Origin: Lachnospiraceae bacterium UBA3866
GTDB lineage: Bacteria > Bacillota > Clostridia > Lachnospirales > Lachnospiraceae
NCBI GenBank assembly: GCA_002392345.1
Contig: DGGU01000061.1
Span: forward strand, 1 to 51,678
DNA: 51,678 nt
Reading direction: 5' to 3'
Shown here: positions 8,322 to 16,506 of the stretch, one piece after another
How the letters are laid out: every line of letters begins with the position of its first letter
Numbering within the stretch: position 1 is the stretch's first letter
The notes under the pieces: generated by a model
The model's input: only the letters and a program-made list of their open reading frames with translations
The model's database searches: none
Told to the model about the DNA's origin: nothing
Position numbers and translations under genes: made by a program

Positions 8322-9210
8322 GTGTAATTTAAAAATCAAAACGATAATTTTCTATACAATAATTGTATTATGCCTTGTGAATGCCGTAATTGTTCATGCA
8401 TATGAAAGAAAGGATCATGACAAAATAATGCAAAAAGTGTTATTAGGTGAAAATAAAGAATTTGGTTTAAGTGAACAAAGCAAAAATAATCTAAAAGCAC
8501 TAAAGTACGCCTCATATTTATGCATTGATCAATTTAATGGCGAGGGGGAGAAAGAATTAAATTCTTTAAGAAATGAAATTAAAGTTAAGGATATCATAGA
8601 GAAAATAGATGAAATTGATATTAAAGGCAATTTTTTTAAATACGAAGATGGAACACCAGCAACTCATAGAATCTGCACACATAGAGGGTGGGATTTTAAA
8701 TATCAACATGTAAAAATAAATAGTGATACAAATGTCTATATGGACGAAGGATGGGAAAAAAGAAAGGCTATATTGGTAAATACCTGTAAAAAACTTTTTG
8801 AGTTCAATATATTTTCTAATAAAAAATGTGATGCATTTTGTTCATTAATATATTATATACATTTAATAGGCGATTATGAGGAAATTAATGATGCAATGAA
8901 ATATGAAAAATATAGAGCAAATAGCAAAGCGTATCCAGGAATGATGCCGTTATATAAAAACAATGATGATAATAATATAATTAATGAGGTCGAGAATGAT
9001 TGTGAAATTTTGTTTTCATCGCAAAGAAATAGTGATGACTATAAAAATTTGATGGATGAAATCAAGATAATCAAAAAAAGACTAGACAATGAAAGTAGAT
9101 ATGAGGAGTTCTATAAAATCTGTGATGATTTAATTGATGCAATTATGTCAAAATATATACCTAAATTGCTACGAAATGAAAAATTTTTTGCTGCAAAATT
9201 TAACTATTGA
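8314..9210 (+). CDS. Secreted putative zinc-dependent hydrolase (phospholipase C/S1-P1 nuclease-like)
   Basis: A 298-residue protein with a signal peptide (hydrophobic stretch about 9-27, cleavage near VHA-Y). The mature part is helical and rich in potential metal ligands: His35 (KDHDKIM), His118 and His123 (THRICTHRGW), His132, and His183/Asp187 in IHLIGDYEE. The HxxxD helix and an early histidine resemble zinc-dependent phospholipase C and S1/P1 nucleases, but the second histidine of the usual HxxxDxxxH pattern is missing, replaced by Glu/Ile. The assignment is therefore tentative. Its start overlaps the end of the upstream secreted-protein gene, so the two are probably made together and may act together outside the cell. 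Confidence 0.5.
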   Translation: MNKCNLKIKTIIFYTIIVLCLVNAVIVHAYERKDHDKIMQKVLLGENKEFGLSEQSKNNLKALKYASYLCIDQFNGEGEKELNSLRNEIKVKDIIEKIDEIDIKGNFFKYEDGTPATHRICTHRGWDFKYQHVKINSDTNVYMDEGWEKRKAILVNTCKKLFEFNIFSNKKCDAFCSLIYYIHLIGDYEEINDAMKYEKYRANSKAYPGMMPLYKNNDDNNIINEVENDCEILFSSQRNSDDYKNLMDEIKIIKKRLDNESRYEEFYKICDDLIDAIMSKYIPKLLRNEKFFAAKFNY

Positions 9211-9274
9211 TAATAGAACTATAGAAATATATTTATTAAAGCGATTATAAATTTTGTTGGTAGAGAAAGTGATC

Positions 9275-10000
9275 ATGGAGTTCAATATAAAAAATATAGA
9301 AAGTGCTCTTTTATATTTGTCAGGATCATTAAAAGAAGATTCTCAAAATGTTAATGAATACATTAGTAAAAATAATATAGTTTATGGTTCTAGTATAAAA
9401 TTAGGAGAACAAGGTTGGGTAACTCCGTTTTGTTTTGATAACTATTTTGCAGATCATAACTGTGACGCTGAAGGGCTGGCTAAAAATGATTTGAGAAAAT
9501 TTGAGCAAGAATGTTTAGATCGAAATTTGATAGATGTTGTGATTGATGACATTGATAAAACTAAATATTTGGAACATAATATATATTACATCGCAGCTAA
9601 AAAATATATAGAAGTTAAAGATAATTTTATAGTTGCGATGTGTTTAATGCCTTTGCTGGAAACAATGGTTGATTCAATAGTATCAAGTAAAAATTTAAAA
9701 AGAAAGGATAAGTATGGAAACAAAGAAATTAAAATAATAGGCAAAAAGTTTTTCAATAATGAAATACGAGATAAAATTTCTAAAAATCTTTTTATACTCA
9801 GTATATTTCCGTCATTAATTTCGTATATGCGATTGATTTATTGTATGAAAAAAGGTGAGTGGAAAATTAAAGACAAATCGTTAAAGAGAGACTTATTTTT
9901 TCATGGGGAAAATGAGTACATAACACAGGACATTGATGTTATTAGATTACTAAATGCTATTTATGTAGTGATATTTATAATAAAAACATTAAAATTATAG
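9275..10000 (+). CDS. HEPN-like domain protein, possible RNase or defence-related
   Basis: About 241 residues, with no signal peptide. The C-terminal half looks like a helical HEPN-type domain, with R205-D-L-F-F-H210-G forming the RxxxxH motif, followed by a helix (ITQDIDVIRLLNAIYVV) like those in Apea/Abi-type HEPN proteins. Catalytic HEPN proteins are RNases common in toxin-antitoxin and phage-defence systems; other HEPN proteins are inactive. A TTG at 9254 is in frame, but the ATG at 9275 is preferred, though neither has a strong Shine-Dalgarno. The gene follows the secreted operon after 64 bases and precedes the SNF2 helicase by 112. The N-terminal half is unrecognised. Confidence 0.5.
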   Translation: MEFNIKNIESALLYLSGSLKEDSQNVNEYISKNNIVYGSSIKLGEQGWVTPFCFDNYFADHNCDAEGLAKNDLRKFEQECLDRNLIDVVIDDIDKTKYLEHNIYYIAAKKYIEVKDNFIVAMCLMPLLETMVDSIVSSKNLKRKDKYGNKEIKIIGKKFFNNEIRDKISKNLFILSIFPSLISYMRLIYCMKKGEWKIKDKSLKRDLFFHGENEYITQDIDVIRLLNAIYVVIFIIKTLKL

Positions 10001-10112
10001 TTTCGTTATAAATACTTTATAGAGATATTTGAGTGATAAATAGATAAATGTAATGAAAAGCGTGGGATTGTTTGTAAGATAAAGATATATAAAATATTTT
10101 ACGAGGATTTAA

Positions 10113-12275
10113 TTGAGCAAATTTGTCAAAATTTCTGAAGCAAGAGACCTTTACAATAAAGCAAGTGATCTACAAAACAAATTGGCTGAGATTGCAAATA
10201 AAGAATTTAAATTAAAACAGCAGTTGCAAAGCCAAATTGATGAAGAGATAAGTAGAGAAACCGCTGAGTTGATGAAGGGAGTATCTATCAATGAACTTGC
10301 AAGGGAACAGAAGGGTCTGAGAATTAAGCCGCTAGCCGATAGCGGCTATAATTCGATTTACGATATAATAGTTGCTGATCCATATTATCTGCAAAGTGTT
10401 AAGGGGGTCAGCATTGAATCGGCGAGACAAATCTTGGCGATAGCTAATAATTATTTTAATAGAGCAAAAAACGAAGCAAAACTAAAGCTGAATCTTGATA
10501 AGATTTCAAAAAGTAAAAGTCAATTAATATATCTGTTAGTAAAATTATCTTTATTAAATAATGTTATTAAAGCAAATAGTGAAATAATTAATGATTATAA
10601 AATAAGAGCGTTACTTGATAAATTGAAAGCTAGAACAGGATTTTTTAGATGGTTATTCACATCAAGGCAGAAGAAATTTGAAGCACAAGAATCATATGGC
10701 ATCCTATCCGGTATTTTGAAAAGCGAATATGGAACTAGAGCATACAAGATTATTGATGATGTAGATAGGGTAGAGAGTATTAGTCAAAACGATGCGATTC
10801 ATATTTTTGAAAGTGATCCGATACATACTATAAACACTTTAGAGGAAATTGCTCCTAATGTAATATCAAATGGTGATACGACATATGGACTGCCAGATGA
10901 TTTAATAAGTGAAGTAAAAGAAGTTGACTTAAATATTGATGGGCTTAAATGTAGTTTACGTCGTTATCAAGTGCTGGGGGTTAAATACATTTTGCATCAG
11001 AAAAAAGTGCTGCTTGGCGATGAGATGGGACTTGGTAAAACAATACAGGCAATAGCTACGATGGTAGCGCTATCTAATTCGGGACTTAAAAGATTTCTTG
11101 TTGTGTGTCCAGCAAGCGTCTTATCAAATTGGTGCAGAGAAATAATAAGAACAAGCAATTTTAAACCAATAAAAATACATGGGAATGATAAATATCAAAG
11201 CCTTGATTATTGGATACAAAATGGTGGTGTGGCGGTTACCACATATGATATGCTTGATTATTTTAATTTTGAAAGAAATTTCAAGTATGACTTACTAGTT
11301 GTCGATGAAGCACATTATATTAAAAATCCATTGAGTAAGAGACATTATAATGTTTTGAAACTGACAAAGCATACTAATAGATTATTATTTATGACTGGAA
11401 CAGCACTTGAAAATAGAGTTGATGAGATGAAAGAGATAATATCTATGCTTAATCCTGCAGTTTATGAATCGATTAGGGGGCTTGAATTTTTATCGAAAGC
11501 ACCCGAGTTTAGAGAGAAAGTAGTTCCGGTCTATTATAGAAGGAAAAGAGAAGATGTGTTGACAGAACTTCCTGAATTAATAGAAACCAAAGAATGGCTA
11601 GCACTTACTAGTGAAGAAGAAGAAAAATATGAAGAAACATTATTTTCTGGAAATCTCATGACACCAAGAAGAGTGTCGTGGAATATTGATGATATATCTT
11701 GTTCGTCTAAAGCAAATAGAATGTTGGAGATAATTGATGAAGCAACACAAGATGGTAGAAAGATTATAGTTTTTTCGTTTTTCTTAGATACAATAAATAA
11801 GATAGTAGCTTTGCTTGGTGATAAATGCATAGAACCAATTAGTGGCTCGGTGTCACCAGAGAGAAGACAAGAGATAATTGATCAATTTGAAGCTGCTCCA
11901 GCTGGTACAGTACTTGTCTCACAAATTATAGTAGGAGGTACTGGGCTTAACATTCAAGCTGCAAGTGTAGTAATAATTTGCGAACCTCAACTTAAGCCTT
12001 CAACAGAAAATCAGGCTATTTCAAGAGCATATAGAATGGGACAGGTAAGGAATGTCATTGTATATAGGCTTCTTTCAGAAAACACAATAGACGAAAGAAT
12101 AGACGAATTGCTAACTAGAAAACAAGAAGTATTTAATGCATTTGCTGATAAGGCAAATGCTAGCATTGAAGATATTAATTTAGAAGGCAATACATACAAT
12201 AACCTTGTTAAACAAGAGATTGAAAGAATTAAACAAATAAAAGATATATCGCAGTTGCCCGAGGCGTTTGGATAG
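10113..12275 (+). CDS. SNF2-family DEAD/DEAH-box helicase-like ATPase
   Basis: A 720-residue SNF2/RapA-type dsDNA translocase. The N-terminus has a coiled coil (about 8-60) and a helix-hairpin-helix-like segment (about 72-112, containing VKGVSIESARQIL). The SNF2 N-lobe follows, with Walker A DEMGLGKT (303-310), DEAH (398-401) and motif III TGT (428-430). The C-lobe carries GGTGLNIQAA and QAISRAYRMGQ (634-644). All ATPase motifs are intact. Such proteins remodel protein-DNA complexes, and in bacteria many sit in defence islands. The start is TTG with GAGGA five bases upstream; no ATG occurs before residue 54. TTGTTT (10068) and TAAAAT (10090) at 16-bp spacing could be its own promoter. A terminator follows. 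Confidence 0.88.
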   Translation: MSKFVKISEARDLYNKASDLQNKLAEIANKEFKLKQQLQSQIDEEISRETAELMKGVSINELAREQKGLRIKPLADSGYNSIYDIIVADPYYLQSVKGVSIESARQILAIANNYFNRAKNEAKLKLNLDKISKSKSQLIYLLVKLSLLNNVIKANSEIINDYKIRALLDKLKARTGFFRWLFTSRQKKFEAQESYGILSGILKSEYGTRAYKIIDDVDRVESISQNDAIHIFESDPIHTINTLEEIAPNVISNGDTTYGLPDDLISEVKEVDLNIDGLKCSLRRYQVLGVKYILHQKKVLLGDEMGLGKTIQAIATMVALSNSGLKRFLVVCPASVLSNWCREIIRTSNFKPIKIHGNDKYQSLDYWIQNGGVAVTTYDMLDYFNFERNFKYDLLVVDEAHYIKNPLSKRHYNVLKLTKHTNRLLFMTGTALENRVDEMKEIISMLNPAVYESIRGLEFLSKAPEFREKVVPVYYRRKREDVLTELPELIETKEWLALTSEEEEKYEETLFSGNLMTPRRVSWNIDDISCSSKANRMLEIIDEATQDGRKIIVFSFFLDTINKIVALLGDKCIEPISGSVSPERRQEIIDQFEAAPAGTVLVSQIIVGGTGLNIQAASVVIICEPQLKPSTENQAISRAYRMGQVRNVIVYRLLSENTIDERIDELLTRKQEVFNAFADKANASIEDINLEGNTYNNLVKQEIERIKQIKDISQLPEAFG

Positions 12276-12316
12276 GTGCACGCTAAAGTAAGGGTTGACT
12301 CGATGAAAAAGAAATA

Positions 12317-12345
12317 CAAAATCCGCCAATATTGGCGGTTTTTGT
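12317..12345. terminator. Intrinsic terminator after the SNF2 gene
   Basis: CCGCCAATATTGGCGG (12323-12338) is a perfect 16-base palindrome, preceded by ACAAAAT and followed by TTTTTG. It forms an 8-bp stem (practically six plus a small loop) with a T-run and would terminate the helicase transcript. Confidence 0.85.
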
Positions 12346-12376
12346 ATGCAAATATCGTAAAACAAGTGAATGGAAG

Positions 12377-12427
12377 TTGACATAATGCACTAAATTTGTT
12401 AATATAAAAATACCGAATTCAATTCGG
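12377..12427 (+). promoter_or_regulatory. Promoter and palindromic operator for the AAA ATPase gene
   Basis: TTGACA (12377-12382) is followed at 17 bp by TAATAT (12400-12405). Just downstream of the predicted start lies CCGAATTCAATTCGG (12413-12427), a perfect inverted repeat with 7-base arms around one C. Its position after the -10 suits a repressor operator. The site does not match the GCCC-type palindrome before 6250, so a different regulator would be needed. Confidence 0.65.
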
Positions 12428-12448
12428 AATTTATATATTGGTGTAAAT

Positions 12449-13684
12449 ATGAAATACATAGAAAGGCAAATTGAAGAAAAAATAAAATCTCTATTATCTA
12501 CTTATAAAGTAGTATTAGTCACTGGTGCAAGACAAGTAGGAAAAACGAGACTTTTAAATGAGGTTTTTTTTGATTACAATTATATCAGTTTTGATGATTA
12601 TTCAGAAGAAATGATGGCAAAGAGTGATGCGAAAAGATTTTTAACTGACAATGGGATTCCATTAATAATTGATGAAGTTCAACGAGTGCCAGAAATATTT
12701 AGAAGTATAAAATTATTTGCTGATAAGAAGAACCAATATGGACAATATCTATTATCAGGCAGTCAGCTTTTTAAATTAATGAACGAAGCAAGTGACTCTC
12801 TGGCGGGTAGAGTAGCAATAGTTGAACTACCTACATTATCTCTTCGTGAAATAATGAGATTAGATTTTAATGATAGATTTTTACCCACAAGAGAATATAT
12901 ATCAAATAGAAATGGAAAGAAAGCAAAAGATACTAATATATGGGAAATAATAATAAGAGGAATGTATCCCGAATTGCAGAATGCTGAAAAAGATACAAAG
13001 GATTTTTATGATAATTATATTAGAACATACCTTGAAAGAGATGTAAGAGAAATAATTAATGTCCAAAATCTTGATTTGTTTTATAAATTTATGGTTAGTG
13101 TAGCAACAAGAACTGGACAACTTATCAATTATTCAAGTATTGCCTCAGATGTTGAGGTGGATGCAGATACTATAAAGAAATGGATAAGCGTATTGGAAAC
13201 ATCCAATATTATATATATTTTATATCCATATGCAAATAAGGAGTTAAAAAGAGCTATAAAGACGCCTAAATTATATTTTAGAGACACGGGGCTTGCTTGC
13301 TATCTTACTAGGTGGTTGACGGTTGATACATTAAAACATGGTGCTATGAATGAGGCTATGTTTGAGACTTTTGTCATCTCAGAAATAATAAAATCTTATT
13401 CCAATAATGGTTTAGATTATAAAAAGTATATGTCGTTCTATAATGGTAGAGATAACAAGCAAGAAACACAAGCAGAGATTGATTTGTTGATAGAAGAGAA
13501 TAATGTAATATATCCTATTGAAATAAAAATGACAATGACACCAAGTGCCAATGACATCAAAAATTTTTCTATTTTAGATAAAATAAAAAGTAAAAAGATT
13601 GGCGAAGGCGCTGTAATATGTCAAGCCGATAAAGCAGGTTTTATAAATAATGATGTTAATATAATACCATATACGTATATATAA
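12449..13684 (+). CDS. AAA ATPase with DUF4143 domain
   Basis: A 411-residue protein of the widespread AAA_14-DUF4143 family. The P-loop GARQVGKT is at 26-33, Walker B LIIDEVQ with Asp75/Glu76, and a sensor-like LLSGSQ at 101-106. The DUF4143 region follows (about 200-390), with YFRDTGLACYLT and a nuclease-like terminal segment ending EIDLLIEENNVIYPIEIKM. That D...ExK pattern resembles PD-(D/E)XK folds. Function in the cell is unknown; these genes are often accessory and transferred. It has its own promoter and operator and is A+T-rich like its upstream neighbours. Confidence 0.9.
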   Translation: MKYIERQIEEKIKSLLSTYKVVLVTGARQVGKTRLLNEVFFDYNYISFDDYSEEMMAKSDAKRFLTDNGIPLIIDEVQRVPEIFRSIKLFADKKNQYGQYLLSGSQLFKLMNEASDSLAGRVAIVELPTLSLREIMRLDFNDRFLPTREYISNRNGKKAKDTNIWEIIIRGMYPELQNAEKDTKDFYDNYIRTYLERDVREIINVQNLDLFYKFMVSVATRTGQLINYSSIASDVEVDADTIKKWISVLETSNIIYILYPYANKELKRAIKTPKLYFRDTGLACYLTRWLTVDTLKHGAMNEAMFETFVISEIIKSYSNNGLDYKKYMSFYNGRDNKQETQAEIDLLIEENNVIYPIEIKMTMTPSANDIKNFSILDKIKSKKIGEGAVICQADKAGFINNDVNIIPYTYI

Positions 13685-13709
13685 ACTGGTATTTATAATT
13701 GTAATAATG

Positions 13710-13718
13710 TGTTATAAT
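13710..13718 (+). promoter_or_regulatory. Extended -10 promoter, predicted near-leaderless
   Basis: TG (13710-13711), one base, then TATAAT (13713-13718) form a consensus extended -10. The ATG at 13727 begins nine bases after the hexamer, so the 5' UTR would be at most about two bases. There is no Shine-Dalgarno. Confidence 0.7.
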
Positions 13719-13726
13719 ATAATATT

Positions 13727-14641
13727 ATGCTTGAATTTGCTAAAATAACAATAGAATCAAAGCCACTCATAGATTCTTACTATTATAAGTATGGCGAGAG
13801 ATCTTGCCAGCATTCTTTTGCGACAAATTTTTGCTTAAATGCAAAATATAAAGATATATTTGTGGAAAAGGATGGGGTGCTATATATAAGTAGAGAAGGG
13901 TTAGATGATGATAATTACAGAACCTACCTTTTTCCTATGTGCGATAGAAATGATAGGGTGAAGCTAAGAAAAGCGGTAGAAGAAATCATTGAGGATGCAA
14001 GATATTATAATAAAAAAGTAAGATTTTTTACTATAACGAAAGAGTGTAAAGATATATTATATGAATTATATCAAGATAGGTTTATTATAGAAGGTAATCG
14101 AGATCTCTATGAGTATATATTTACCACAGAACGAATAGCGACATTGCCTGGAAGGATACATCAGTCAAAAAGAAATCTAATTAATAAATTGTATAAAACC
14201 TATGAGGATAAGATAGTTATAAAGACAATTGAAGATGCTGATAAAGAAGAAATAAGAAAGATGTATATGTCTTGGATAGATGATCATACAGGCGATGATG
14301 TAAGTATACTTCAAAACGAGATGAAAGAATTTGATCTTGCGATTGATAACTATGAGAAACTTAACATGATAGGCATAGTAATATATATAGAAGGAATGCT
14401 TGCTGGATTTAACTTTGGATCTATTATAAGTAATGATACTTATGATGGTATGGTGCAGAAAGGCAATATAGATTATAATGGTATATATGAACTTTTAAAT
14501 AAGGAAACGGCAATTCTTATAAAAGATAAAATCAAATATATGAACTTTGAAGAAGACCTTGGTATAGAAGGTCTTAGAAAGGCGAAGCTCATATATGATC
14601 CGGAATATATGATAGAAAAATATATAGCTACGGAGGCATAG
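13727..14641 (+). CDS. DUF2156 protein, phosphatidylglycerol lysyltransferase-like domain
   Basis: A 304-residue protein resembling DUF2156, the soluble GNAT-fold domain of MprF-type aminoacyl-phosphatidylglycerol synthases. It shows two tandem acetyltransferase-like halves, an RDLYEYIF segment at about 124-131, and GRIHQSKRNLINK, which matches the conserved GRKxHxKRNHINKF-like motif. Stand-alone DUF2156 proteins may transfer aminoacyl groups, but the acceptor is unknown. It begins the operon running to 18899: the next gene follows almost directly. The promoter places transcription start at or just before the ATG. Confidence 0.8.
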   Translation: MLEFAKITIESKPLIDSYYYKYGERSCQHSFATNFCLNAKYKDIFVEKDGVLYISREGLDDDNYRTYLFPMCDRNDRVKLRKAVEEIIEDARYYNKKVRFFTITKECKDILYELYQDRFIIEGNRDLYEYIFTTERIATLPGRIHQSKRNLINKLYKTYEDKIVIKTIEDADKEEIRKMYMSWIDDHTGDDVSILQNEMKEFDLAIDNYEKLNMIGIVIYIEGMLAGFNFGSIISNDTYDGMVQKGNIDYNGIYELLNKETAILIKDKIKYMNFEEDLGIEGLRKAKLIYDPEYMIEKYIATEA

Positions 14642-14642
14642 T

Positions 14643-15566
14643 ATTAATAAGCTAGAGGCAAATGTATCGCTTTTAATCATAACATTTTTTGCAAGCGTAC
14701 AATATATATTTTATAGAGGTGTACCAGATAGTGTAAGTACATTTCAGTTTTTGTGTATAACGGCAGTGATAGGGTTTATATTGCTTATATTTATATTTAA
14801 AAGTGAGCTTTTTAGAATAGACGGAAGACACATTTTTCAATGTTTTGTACTTGCTTTAGAATCATTTGCTTTTAATGTATTACTAATTTTAGGATCTAAA
14901 GATATGGATTCCACAACTATATCAAGTGTGATTTCAGCATATTTTGTTTTCATACCAATCATAGAGTATATCTTATATAAAACTTTGCCAAAACTTAATA
15001 TCATCATTGCAATTGTACTTGTTTTCATAGGAATACCACTAATTATAGGACTTAAATTAGAAAACTTTCAGAATAGGCGATTGATATTTTTGTTATTGGC
15101 AGATCTTACCATAGCACTCAATATAATTACAATCGGTAAATTTGCAAAAGGTTCTAATCCGGCAATTTTAGGCATGGGACAATTATTCTTTATAATTATT
15201 ATATCGTTTATAAGTTGGGCAATTGAGTGTAAAATATATAATAAAGCTATGATTTTGCCAACAGAACCTACATTTTGGGGAAGTGTAATATTTATAGGAT
15301 GTTTTATAAGAGGATTCTATACTGTTGTTCAAACTTATGCACAAAGATATGTGGAGCCTGTGGATGCAGCACTTATATTTTCTAGCGAGATTATCATGAC
15401 TTTGCTTTTTTCAGGTTTTGTATATACATTTTTATTTAATGAGCCATATTCTGAAACGATAACGACATCTAAGATAATAGGAGTAGCTTTAATGCTTACG
15501 GGGATACTCACATCGCAAATTGACTTTAAAGAGATTTTAGTTGATCATAAAAAGGAGCAAAAATAA
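14643..15566 (+). CDS. EamA/DMT-family permease, apparent ATT start
   Basis: A membrane protein of about 307 residues with ten predicted helices in two EamA repeats, as in drug/metabolite transporters; the substrate is unknown. The first conventional in-frame start is TTG at 14751, but that would delete the first helix. Open in-frame coding extends back to ATT at 14643, giving a normal EamA N-terminus (NKLEANVSLLIITFFASVQ). ATT is preceded by GGAGG (14632-14636) at six-base spacing. No ATG, GTG or TTG occurs in between. I therefore propose ATT as the start; a mutated or misread ATG is the alternative. It starts one base after the DUF2156 stop. Confidence 0.75.
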   Translation: MNKLEANVSLLIITFFASVQYIFYRGVPDSVSTFQFLCITAVIGFILLIFIFKSELFRIDGRHIFQCFVLALESFAFNVLLILGSKDMDSTTISSVISAYFVFIPIIEYILYKTLPKLNIIIAIVLVFIGIPLIIGLKLENFQNRRLIFLLLADLTIALNIITIGKFAKGSNPAILGMGQLFFIIIISFISWAIECKIYNKAMILPTEPTFWGSVIFIGCFIRGFYTVVQTYAQRYVEPVDAALIFSSEIIMTLLFSGFVYTFLFNEPYSETITTSKIIGVALMLTGILTSQIDFKEILVDHKKEQK

Positions 15567-16493
15567 TTGACAACGAGTAGAATTATAAGAGAAAGAATCT
15601 ACTTCATATTGGTGACAGCAGTCATATATTTTTGCTTTGATTATTTTGTTTATAAAACTTCATTTTTGCAATCATATTCTTTTGTGGGGCTTAAGAGTTT
15701 TTTGCCAGCAATTATTGGACTTAATTTTGGCCCTTATGGTATAATAGGGGAGTTGATAGCGGTCACCATTAAAGCAAGACTTATTAATCAAGTATTTAAG
15801 TTTTATATTATGGAATGCATCATAATAGTTGTGATGGGATTAGGCATATGGTTTTTATGGCATGTGCAATCTATAACACATCGTATAAGATTTAGATATG
15901 CGCTTAACTACGTGAGATATATAAGTATCGTGAGTTTTCTAGGTGTCATATGTGCGGGGATAGGAGCAAGGCTTATTAATGAGACGGCTTTTAATGATAT
16001 ATTTATATGGAATGTATCAATGAGTATCCTTGTTGGGATACCAATAGAGATTATATATGGTAGCCTCATGAATCTTGATCCGATTTTGCCGCCTATATAT
16101 GAGGATGGAAAAAGAATTACAATAGTAGATGACATCGTACATGTGCTTGATGAGAAGACAGAATCACTTGCTACATTTAATGAGAAGATGGAAGACCTGC
16201 TTTTGAAAGAAAAAGTTGACATGAAGAGAACATTTGAGATTCAAAATGTAGCGGAAGAATTATATTTGAGAATTATAAATAAATATCCACATGCTGTAAT
16301 AGATACAAAAGTCAATTATGACATCACTTTTTCAATCGAGTATCTATATATAGGAAAAAGATACAATCCATTTACAATACAAAAAGGTGAAGATGATCTA
16401 GATGTAGCTGGACTAAGTATAATAAAGCATAGGGCGCTTCTTGCAAGCTATAATTATAATTATGGATTAAATAAGGTTCATATAGTGATATAG
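15567..16493 (+). CDS. Membrane protein with HATPase-like C-terminal domain (possible anti-sigma/switch kinase)
   Basis: A 308-residue protein. About five membrane helices (residues 10-175) contain a FLPAIIGLNFGPYGIIGELIAV segment typical of integral sensor or ECF-like membrane domains. The cytoplasmic tail (about 190-308) looks like a GHKL/HATPase-like fold of partner-switching kinases (EIQNVAEELYLRIINKYP...), though the ATP-binding N and G boxes are weak or missing. It sits between a permease and a SpoIIE phosphatase, 13 bases before the latter. A kinase/phosphatase pair is an attractive inference, not proven. The start is TTG directly after the EamA stop, with AAGGAG upstream. Confidence 0.55.
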   Translation: MTTSRIIRERIYFILVTAVIYFCFDYFVYKTSFLQSYSFVGLKSFLPAIIGLNFGPYGIIGELIAVTIKARLINQVFKFYIMECIIIVVMGLGIWFLWHVQSITHRIRFRYALNYVRYISIVSFLGVICAGIGARLINETAFNDIFIWNVSMSILVGIPIEIIYGSLMNLDPILPPIYEDGKRITIVDDIVHVLDEKTESLATFNEKMEDLLLKEKVDMKRTFEIQNVAEELYLRIINKYPHAVIDTKVNYDITFSIEYLYIGKRYNPFTIQKGEDDLDVAGLSIIKHRALLASYNYNYGLNKVHIVI

Positions 16494-16506
16494 GAGACAA
16501 GTGATT

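Noticed and set aside
4639..13718. AATGTGTTATAAT at 4639-4651 and 13706-13718 as attachment-like direct repeats around the accessory block
   Set aside because: Both copies are extended -10 promoters, which explains the identity; no integrase or other mobility gene is present.
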